Source: Verrucomicrobiaceae bacterium UBA7681
Lineage (GTDB): Bacteria > Verrucomicrobiota > Verrucomicrobiia > Verrucomicrobiales > Verrucomicrobiaceae
Assembly: GCA_002482965.1 (NCBI GenBank)
Contig: DLGZ01000059.1
Coordinates: 294,004 to 345,953, forward strand
Reading direction: 5' to 3'
DNA: 51,950 nt
Below the pieces are notes generated by a model. The model made no database searches, was not told where the DNA came from, and was given only the letters and a program-made list of their open reading frames with translations. This document shows, piece after piece, positions 46,801-51,950 of this stretch (its first letter is position 1; every line of letters starts with the position of its first letter). Position numbers and translations under genes: made by a program.

Positions 46801-46890
46801 CTGCTCCAGCAGTATCATGAAGCGCTGTCCACCCCCGGAGTTGATCTCAAGCCGCTTCCTGGCGAGGCCCTGTTCCTAACCCATCCCTGA
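43858..46890 (+). CDS. Large single-pass membrane protein of unknown family (1010 aa)
   Basis: The frame is open from a TTG at 43801, but a GTG at 43858 overlaps the GAP1 stop as GTGA, the classic coupled start, and gives MKPLLQAIEAIRAALKEEV. Residues 1-365 are helical and TPR-like, rich in Glu, Lys and Leu, presumably cytoplasmic. One membrane helix (about 369-391, MALAAATLVLLCCISAIGLHAW) is followed by a large helical periplasmic part (395-690) and a more globular end (about 700-1010). I recognise no enzymatic motif. The N-terminus resembles the helical N-terminal part of type VI secretion ImpA-like proteins only in composition. Likely a structural component linking the GTPase side with the envelope (inference). 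Confidence 0.75.
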   Translation: MKPLLQAIEAIRAALKEEVPPSAVQDAAVIYAQLCSEVERRLDLVAAMLQKGSDYQALQVAEEDPPLLDLAASVSFGEEKNWQIYCDTHGLKVAPRLDTRIILDLETLYGRGISANHPLYKDFRAAVLSRDDAKSLRIVKTILKLNPQDDNAKKELQRLENKGLQENIEQLREALKTDDEELIATLTEGIKAVAPTSKLERLDVFQQGENIRQALRRRQAETRMPDMLTTLQMLKAEGKWRQVGQMLGVMNAMLKEHQIVPADVAQKTALEDLTRFLQKEKAADEKQRSFDSTLKTFLVFVEEVETRLLTGAGVTYDEIAGKDESFVKRWKELEGYQLPVAAESLQRLRAAGQELRAKLERMQRTKRMGNMALAAATLVLLCCISAIGLHAWKAWTLTQELASYQAKENYSAAEGLIKKLRSEEELLLRWPYLQARIEEVSSWAAKTRVTGKQAADALLALENTFQGEQTTLSPTQLVRQFDDAEVLVKQLGGDVVAEPKNRLMTLKTKKDLHLATVLKKLTTSTATTLGNLEKRGTAELSHEKLAASVSTSCTAIDKELQPLEALLKPEVAALALPADLEARITTLRNRLNTYQEDLKSFAAIRAGTAGAGTLDDYLKAVSKWQSVKFAEAAPSLKMLDTLPTEKAFQAALFTGGDLDELQAILDDKSGHYMAPDTLLESELKIILSLLHDENLNNIFESTVVHYSKNKGSSTFWSMGKPETVKIGNSLRWSGKFYEPDQNQMTVMFIQRSLNRAGEVGFYQGDAVSSTSLSHTSEFMNLLDIGRITDEKGERVHKPLFDVFDKLVQDTRGSPIAKAYVLLKLEGMLRMRSREWGLYFCPSLQQDLRILHKTLGNTALRSEDWLVPTMREKWQAPLTAFFTPLKARAYLREAVANRNYLRAATNAGLKFAGYVETDLSLILNPQGRSAGELWVIGRENGKPLLVANPAAGKAAADTPKAIMATASVPLSPVFVVTTDRRALLQQYHEALSTPGVDLKPLPGEALFLTHP

Positions 46891-46891
46891 T

Positions 46892-48094
46892 ATGAACGAA
46901 TTGACCTATTCACTGGAATGGCGCGGTGCCAGAAAGTCCGCACTTTCGTATGCCGACATCGAAGCCGGACTCGTCTCAGGTGATTTGCACACCCTGTATA
47001 AGATCCATGTGAACGGCAAATGGCTCGTGCTGCGGGACTTCGTGGAGCAGCAGCGCCCCTTGCTCGCGCCGCACTCAGCTAGGCAGCACACTTTGCCGCC
47101 TCCAATGTCGCAGCCAGCCCTGCTACGGCCCGAACAGCAGTCAGCAGTGCCACCCCCTACCCCTCAGGGGAAGGCAGTGCTGCCACCAGCCTCAATCTTC
47201 GCAGCTTCGCCAGCGGGCCGCAAAACGCCAAAGCCCGTCTGGTTTTGGCCTGCCATCATCCTCTCCTCCACCGTCTGCCTCCTGCTCGGCGTCGTGTTTG
47301 TTTACATGTCCGCCACCGCCCCCACACGTCCGGGCAGTCCACACATCGACGATTCATCCTCTGACATTTCCAGCCCCACTACCAGCACCAAATCACCACC
47401 CAGTTCTGATGCGGCACGCGACAAGTCAATTCTGACAAGCAGCGCCCAGCACAACCTTACCAACGAAGAAATTGCCAATCTCAAATCTCCCTATGTAGTC
47501 ATGATCAGAACTCGATGGATGGATGTCGACAAGGCGGGAAAAGCGATTGTGGCTGGGGGCAATGGCAGTGGTGTTCTCATCAAGCATGAAAATGGCCATG
47601 CCTATTTCGTCACAAACAAACATGTCGTTAAAGTACCTTCACACATTGAAGAAGTCGTATACTCACTCAATTTTATGGGAGCCGACCATCCTTTTGAAGT
47701 GGTCAAACTTGGACGCTATGATCTCGACCTGGCCATGCTGAGCATCAAATACTCCGATACGAAAGACCAGTCCCCTTTAAACAGTGCGCGGCTGGACGAT
47801 TTGAAGGCCGGCCAGGAGTGTGTCGCTATTGGCAATGCGCTGGGACAAGGCATCAGCGTCACTACGGGAGTGATCTCCGCTTTTGACGAATGGGAGGAAG
47901 GAAAGTATGTCCGAACTTCCGCACCGATCAGTTCAGGGAACAGCGGCGGCGGGCTTTTTCGCACCAAAGATGGGGCGCTGATTGGGATCATGACGCTGGG
48001 TTCCGGCTCAGCTCTTGACAAAGTTGTCCAAAACATCAATCGGGCCATCCCCATGGATTATGTCCTATCAGATTTGTTCTGGGAGAATTTTTAA
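46892..48094 (+). CDS. GYF-like domain plus membrane-anchored trypsin-like serine protease
   Basis: The start lies 1 bp after the previous stop. The 400-aa protein has an N-terminal GYF_2-like domain (about 5-52, YSLEWRGA..SYADIEAGLVSGDL..VNGKWLVL), a Pro-rich linker (60-112), one membrane helix (about 117-139) and a chymotrypsin-fold protease (about 195-390). The triad is intact: His244 (TNKHVV), Asp279 (YDLDLAML) and Ser351 (SSGNSGGG). With the N-terminus inside, the protease faces the periplasm and the GYF-like domain could bind a proline-rich partner in the cytoplasm, such as the GAP1 linker. No PDZ domain follows, unlike DegP/HtrA proteins. It is probably the effector or processing enzyme of the operon. 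Confidence 0.88.
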   Translation: MNELTYSLEWRGARKSALSYADIEAGLVSGDLHTLYKIHVNGKWLVLRDFVEQQRPLLAPHSARQHTLPPPMSQPALLRPEQQSAVPPPTPQGKAVLPPASIFAASPAGRKTPKPVWFWPAIILSSTVCLLLGVVFVYMSATAPTRPGSPHIDDSSSDISSPTTSTKSPPSSDAARDKSILTSSAQHNLTNEEIANLKSPYVVMIRTRWMDVDKAGKAIVAGGNGSGVLIKHENGHAYFVTNKHVVKVPSHIEEVVYSLNFMGADHPFEVVKLGRYDLDLAMLSIKYSDTKDQSPLNSARLDDLKAGQECVAIGNALGQGISVTTGVISAFDEWEEGKYVRTSAPISSGNSGGGLFRTKDGALIGIMTLGSGSALDKVVQNINRAIPMDYVLSDLFWENF

Positions 48095-48103
48095 CCGCGA
48101 CGG

Positions 48104-49036
48104 ATGACGCAGCCGCCCCGCTCAGTTATGGAAAACCATCCCCCTTTCAAATCAACTTTGGATTCACCCTCGGCCATTCCCTCCGGCAATCCCTTCCAGG
48201 ATCCGCAGAGGTCACTCGACTGGTCGCGCTCAGACATCGAGCGCAGACTCGGCTTCCGTGGCGGGCGCTTCACCAGTCCGGGCAATATTTTGTCATTGAT
48301 CATCGCCCTGCTGCTGACCGCCGCTTTTTACACCCTGATCATTCTGATGCAGCAGAAGTGGCCGCAGGCGCAGTGGTTTGCCGCCATGTTTCTTGAGCGC
48401 GGCCCCTGCCCCTATCCCACGATGCTCCTGTTCTTCTGGGCGCTGTCCATGCTGCTGCTGAAATGGCGCAAGCTCGCCTTCCAGCAGAAAGTCTTCGGCC
48501 TGTCCATCATGCCGCAGGAGCCTGAATTTGTACTCACCTCCGCCACGGCCCGTGAGGTGCGCGACCGCATGTGCATGCTGGTGGACAACCCGCACAACTT
48601 TGTCCTCTTCAACCGCATCGACCTCGCGCTCGCCAATCTCCACAACATCGGCCACACCTCAGACGTGGCCGCCATCCTGAAGGTGCAGGCGGAAAACGAC
48701 GAAGCCCAGATCGCCTCCAGCTATGGGATCATTCAAGGCTTCATGTGGGGCATTCCCGTCCTCGGCTTCATCGGAACCGTACTCGGGCTCAGTCAGGCCA
48801 TCGGCGCCTTCACCGACACCTTGCAGGCAGGCGGTGACCTGACGGCCATTCGAGCCTCCCTGAAGACAGTCACCAGCGGACTCTCCACCGCCTTCGAAAC
48901 CACCCTGGTGGCCCTGGTCTGCGCGTTCATCCTGCAGCTCATCGTCAGCTTCATGCAGTCCCTCGAATCTCAATTTTTGGACAACTGCAATGACGTCTGC
49001 AGCAGGCAGGTCGCTGGGAAACTTCGTTTGCAGTAA
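48104..49036 (+). CDS. MotA/TolQ/ExbB-family proton-channel subunit
   Basis: This 310-aa protein has four hydrophobic segments (about 62-82, 104-120, 210-232 and 262-284) with a large cytoplasmic loop between TM2 and TM3 (121-209). TM3 has the family signature IPVLGFIGTVLGLSQAIGAF (217-236) with its conserved Pro, and TM4 has SGLSTAFETTLVAL (258-271). In MotA, TolQ and ExbB, five copies surround two copies of a B subunit and turn ion flow into rotation or force. The two genes downstream encode such B-type subunits. The N-terminal 55 residues are an extra Pro/Ser-rich extension. It is not the housekeeping TolQ or ExbB, judged by length and context. Confidence 0.9.
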   Translation: MTQPPRSVMENHPPFKSTLDSPSAIPSGNPFQDPQRSLDWSRSDIERRLGFRGGRFTSPGNILSLIIALLLTAAFYTLIILMQQKWPQAQWFAAMFLERGPCPYPTMLLFFWALSMLLLKWRKLAFQQKVFGLSIMPQEPEFVLTSATAREVRDRMCMLVDNPHNFVLFNRIDLALANLHNIGHTSDVAAILKVQAENDEAQIASSYGIIQGFMWGIPVLGFIGTVLGLSQAIGAFTDTLQAGGDLTAIRASLKTVTSGLSTAFETTLVALVCAFILQLIVSFMQSLESQFLDNCNDVCSRQVAGKLRLQ

Positions 49037-49053
49037 ACCTGACCACCACCTGC

Positions 49054-49896
49054 ATGAGAGGCCGGTTCAACAAATCCAGCGGCAGCACCGTGAGCTTCTT
49101 CGCGTTTCAGGACGTGATCACGGGCACCACCGGTTTCCTCCTCATCATCACCATCTTTCTCGCGCTCAATCTCGATGAAGTCATCGGTGTCAGCAGCGAT
49201 GCAGATCCCCATGCCGCGCTGGCCGTCACCCTGAAGGACACACTCGCGGAAATCGTGAAGCTCAAGCAGCAGGGCGTCATGGCCGTACTAAGTCCGAACG
49301 ACACGGAGGAAACACTCACGCGCATGATTGATGAGTTGAAGAGTTCCATTGCACGGCTCGATCCATCCTCCCATCCAGATCCCACCAAGAAGGTCACTGA
49401 CGAGACACCGTTTGAAAGGGAGATCCGCATTGAAAAGCAGAAGCTGCTGACCGCCCTCGAAGCGCTCAAAAAACTGCTTCCTGACAGCACCAAGAAGGCG
49501 GCTGAGGCAGAGTCAAAACTGGCGGCGCTGGAAAGTGAGATCAAAAAAATTCAGAGCCGCCTGCAGCAGACTTATGATCAGCAGAATGTGCTGCGGCTGA
49601 TTCCGGAGAAGAGCACCACCAACAAGGATCCCGTGCTGGTCGTGGTCGATGCGTCCGGCTTTCGCATCCAGCTTTTTGATGGCTCAAAATCGAAGTCAGC
49701 CTCCTCGCTGGCGGACCTGATGCAGACCTTGACCGCCTTTCCCTCAGCACAGCATTACATCGTCATTTATTTCAAACCCTCAGGTTCCCAGCAGTTCGCC
49801 GACATCAACAAACGAATTCGGGGTGCAGGTTATGAAATTGGCTACGACCTCATCCCCGAACACATCCAGCTGGAGACCACTGGCGCAACTGAGTAA
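49054..49896 (+). CDS. ExbD/MotB-like single-pass B subunit, copy 1
   Basis: The 280-aa protein has a short basic N-terminus, then FFAFQDVITGTTGFLLIITIFLALNL (15-40): a membrane helix with an Asp (Asp20) at its start, the position of the ion-binding Asp in ExbD, TolR and MotB. A coiled-coil periplasmic stalk (about 55-185) leads to a small alpha/beta domain (190-275) ending IRGAGYEIGYDLIPEHIQLE. The last part matches the end of the next protein (GLDYGFDVYPEHF), so both share a C-terminal domain. It lacks the OmpA-type peptidoglycan-binding motif of MotB and ZorB. Gap to the channel gene 17 bp. Confidence 0.82.
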   Translation: MRGRFNKSSGSTVSFFAFQDVITGTTGFLLIITIFLALNLDEVIGVSSDADPHAALAVTLKDTLAEIVKLKQQGVMAVLSPNDTEETLTRMIDELKSSIARLDPSSHPDPTKKVTDETPFEREIRIEKQKLLTALEALKKLLPDSTKKAAEAESKLAALESEIKKIQSRLQQTYDQQNVLRLIPEKSTTNKDPVLVVVDASGFRIQLFDGSKSKSASSLADLMQTLTAFPSAQHYIVIYFKPSGSQQFADINKRIRGAGYEIGYDLIPEHIQLETTGATE

Positions 49897-49902
49897 CAGG
49901 CC

Positions 49903-50823
49903 ATGAGAAAACTGCGCCCCAAATCGGACCAAAGCCTCGACCTGCTGCTCGACACCCTTTGCAATGTGTTTGGCGGCATCATCCTCATCTCATGCCTGCT
50001 GGCCCTCCTGACCAATCATCAGCCCGCCACACTTCACGATCCGACCGAAACGTCCGGGTCCCAGGGCAGGCTGCTGGCCGAACGAATCGAAGCCGCCAAG
50101 AGCGAACTGGCAGGACTCCAGAAGTTAAACTTGAAAATGAAAGACAGCGGTCAGGACAAACTGCAAACACTGACCCATGAACGCGACGCACTCCAGGCCA
50201 CCCAGGATCGACTGAGGAAGTTGCAGGCGGCCCAGATGAATGCCGACACAGGCAGCGCAAAAAATCCGGCAGGAGACCTCACTGAAATCCACGCCGAGAT
50301 CAAGGCCCTCGACCAGCGGCTCGTTGACGCCAAGGCCAGAAAAGAGGCGGCGGAAAAAAAGGCCGGGGACCTTGCCGCCCAAATCCAAAGCCTCCGCAGC
50401 AAGCTCACCGCCGAAGATGAAACCCACGTAGAGCATGTGCGCTTCCCCAAAGAACGGGAAATCACCAAGTCGGCCGCGAACGTCCTCTTGAAGTACGGCG
50501 CTTTGTATCCGTTGTTCAACTCGTCAGGAGAAAAGTACTCCGGCATCACACGTGTCATGAAGGGCGGTGAAGACTTCGAAGCCATCCCCAAAAAAGCCGA
50601 GGGCATCCCCATGTCGAACCTAGATACGGTGCGCAGGCTCCTCGCCAGTCACAAACGCGCGGGCGTTTACGTCAGCTTGTGCGTCTATCCTGACTCATTC
50701 GAAACCTTCCGCGCCCTCAAGGTCCTGATCCTTGAAGCAGGTCTGGATTACGGTTTCGACGTCTATCCCGAACACTTCATCATCACCTTCAGCCCCAAAG
50801 GCATCTCACCCGCTCCGCTTTGA
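49903..50823 (+). CDS. ExbD/MotB-like single-pass B subunit, copy 2
   Basis: The 306-aa protein starts 6 bp after copy 1. Its membrane helix is LDLLLDTLCNVFGGIILISCLLALL (about 12-36) with Asp17 in the ion-binding place; the word LDTLCNVFGGI is typical of a group of B-like proteins next to MotA-type channels. A coiled-coil stalk follows (about 55-175, Lys/Glu/Ala-rich), then an alpha/beta domain (about 180-300) with GVYVSLCVYPDSFETFRALK and the PEHF motif shared with copy 1. The two copies may form a heterodimer in the channel's centre. It is the last gene of the operon and converges on a PQQ-type gene with 31 bp between stops. Confidence 0.82.
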   Translation: MRKLRPKSDQSLDLLLDTLCNVFGGIILISCLLALLTNHQPATLHDPTETSGSQGRLLAERIEAAKSELAGLQKLNLKMKDSGQDKLQTLTHERDALQATQDRLRKLQAAQMNADTGSAKNPAGDLTEIHAEIKALDQRLVDAKARKEAAEKKAGDLAAQIQSLRSKLTAEDETHVEHVRFPKEREITKSAANVLLKYGALYPLFNSSGEKYSGITRVMKGGEDFEAIPKKAEGIPMSNLDTVRRLLASHKRAGVYVSLCVYPDSFETFRALKVLILEAGLDYGFDVYPEHFIITFSPKGISPAPL

Positions 50824-50854
50824 TGACCACGGCCACGTCAGGCCATAAGCCCTC

Positions 50855-51950
50855 TCAATGCGCCGGCCGCAGGTCAAAGCACACGAGCTTGTCCTTCTGC
50901 CTCACGATCAGCCTGCCATTGGCGATGGCCGGGGAGGAGCAGCCCATCGCATCCGTTTTCGCACGGCCAAGCTGTTCGTAGGCGGCGTTGGTGGCCTTCA
51001 CCATCCGCACATGCGTGCCGTTGTTTTCATAGACGAGCAACTTGCCGTCTGCGAGCAGCGGAGAGGTGATGGTGCTGTTGATCTCGTTCACCACCCACTT
51101 CTCCGCGCCGGTTTCAAGATCGATGCACTGGTGCTTCTCGCCGCAGCAGAGATACACGCTGCCTTCGTAAATGATCGGGCTGCCGGCATAGCGGCGGGTC
51201 ACCCAGAAGTGGGACCACGCGGTTTTCGGGCTGCCATCCGCCTGCATTTTGTAGGCACGCAGCCCCACGCCTTCCGTGCCGCTGTAGAGCACCAGCCAGT
51301 CGCCGCTGGTCACCGGGGTGCTCTGGCTGCCGCCTTCGGCCTTCCATTTCACGCTGCCAGTTTCGGGGTCGAGACCGTAGAGCGCGTTGTTGCCATTGAT
51401 GACAAGCACGGGCTTGCCGCTGCTCGGTGCCCACCACGTAGGACTGGCGATCAAGCCTTTCGCTTCCTTCTGTTCCCACAGCAGTTTGCCATCGGCTTTC
51501 GAAAAGGCGCAGGCCACGCCTGTGGCCATGAACACGCGATCCCCCATGACGAGCGGCGATGCCGCAGGCCCCTTGGCAGAAAGCGGCGTGGACCAGACGA
51601 GTTTGCCATCGGCCTCGTTCACACAGAGCAGCTCCGAACTGCACGCTGCATACACTTTGCCATCCACCACCGCACAGGTGCTGGAGGACTGGCGACCGCT
51701 GGGCTTGCCAGGCTGCGCATATTTCCAAATCTGCTTCCCGGTGGCGAGATCCAGGCAGAGAATCACGTCCTGTGCGACCTTCACCGTGTTCGGCACCAAG
51801 GCGATCATTTTTTCCTTCACGTCCGGCGGGAAACCTTCATCATCCAACCACTTGCTGAACACCGCCGCACTGGCAAACGGCTTGCCCTGACGGCTGCTCA
51901 TCTTGTCTAGCCAGACCAGATCAATGGCATTTTTGCCCGCTTTAAAGCGG
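50855..51950 (-). CDS. PQQ-type beta-propeller protein, cut by the right window edge
   Basis: The frame stays open to the last base: upstream of the first ATG in the window (51901) it reads KNAIDLVWLDK, typical family sequence, so the true start lies outside. The visible 365 residues contain repeated PQQ/beta-propeller blades of the form DGKVYAACSSELLCVNEADGKLVW, with at least six GxxxW-type blade ends (TGKQIWKY, DGKLVWST, DGKLLWEQ, TGSVKWKA, TGAEKWVV). These outer-membrane or periplasmic proteins are common in Verrucomicrobia and Planctomycetes. No PQQ ligands of a true dehydrogenase are visible, so it is likely a binding or scaffold protein, not an enzyme. Confidence 0.88.
   Translation of the reverse strand, partial: RFKAGKNAIDLVWLDKMSSRQGKPFASAAVFSKWLDDEGFPPDVKEKMIALVPNTVKVAQDVILCLDLATGKQIWKYAQPGKPSGRQSSSTCAVVDGKVYAACSSELLCVNEADGKLVWSTPLSAKGPAASPLVMGDRVFMATGVACAFSKADGKLLWEQKEAKGLIASPTWWAPSSGKPVLVINGNNALYGLDPETGSVKWKAEGGSQSTPVTSGDWLVLYSGTEGVGLRAYKMQADGSPKTAWSHFWVTRRYAGSPIIYEGSVYLCCGEKHQCIDLETGAEKWVVNEINSTITSPLLADGKLLVYENNGTHVRMVKATNAAYEQLGRAKTDAMGCSSPAIANGRLIVRQKDKLVCFDLRPAH

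Noticed and set aside
39256..50823. Identification of the seven-gene operon as Zorya or as a Tol-Pal/ExbBD housekeeping set
   Set aside because: There is no ZorC/ZorD helicase or OmpA-like peptidoglycan-binding B subunit, and no TolA, TolB, Pal or TonB; only the channel/B-subunit principle is shared.
1..51950. CRISPR arrays, tRNA or rRNA genes, insertion sequences, integrases
   Set aside because: No regularly spaced direct repeats, tRNA-like cloverleaf with GTTCGA arm, rRNA sequence, transposase or integrase motif was found on reading the window.

Overview
The window carries a bacterial tubulin operon (btubA-btubB-bklc, minus strand, about 25.85-29.42 kb). This operon is known essentially only from the verrucomicrobial genus Prosthecobacter, so the source is most likely a Prosthecobacter or close relative. 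Other signs agree: a verrucomicrobial-type PEP-CTERM protein with autotransporter-associated strand repeats, a DUF1501 + DUF1549/DUF1553 (Planctomycete-type cytochrome) pair, an FmdB-like small protein without its zinc cysteines, and moderately high GC with strong GC3 bias that produces many long antisense shadow ORFs. No rRNA, tRNA, CRISPR array, integrase or transposase was found.

Layout. 0-7 kb: a small membrane protein, an aldo/keto reductase, a tandem pair of paralogous MFS transporters, an FmdB-like protein and the rRNA methyltransferase RsmB. 7-17 kb: a 1740-aa PEP-CTERM repeat protein, a three-gene plus-strand group (unknown protein, LysM protein with a dead L,D-transpeptidase-like domain, accA), and an outer-membrane beta-barrel protein. 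17-26 kb: an AsmA-like protein, a TonB-dependent receptor, several small housekeeping genes, thrH, trpE and nagZ. 25.8-34.1 kb (minus strand): bklc, btubB, btubA and, upstream in the same direction, a membrane protein with two degenerate kinase domains (855 aa) and a 518-aa single-pass membrane protein. 34.1-38.1 kb: the DUF1501/DUF1549-DUF1553 pair. 38.3-39.1 kb: an esterase. 50.8 kb to the edge: a PQQ-type beta-propeller protein cut off by the right end.

The most striking accessory locus is a tight seven-gene plus-strand operon at 39.26-50.82 kb (gaps of 1-17 bp, one GTGA stop/start overlap). It encodes an FHA-like/zinc-ribbon/P-loop GTPase, a GAP1-like membrane protein, a 1010-aa single-pass membrane protein of unknown family, a membrane-anchored GYF-like + trypsin-like protease with an intact catalytic triad, a MotA/TolQ/ExbB-type proton-channel subunit, and two paralogous ExbD/MotB-like single-pass proteins. 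I infer an envelope-spanning, ion-driven machine controlled by a cytoplasmic GTPase and ending in a periplasmic protease. It resembles GTPase-centred conflict/signalling systems but does not match a named system I know. The tubulin operon with its co-oriented pseudokinase receptor is the second major item of interest.
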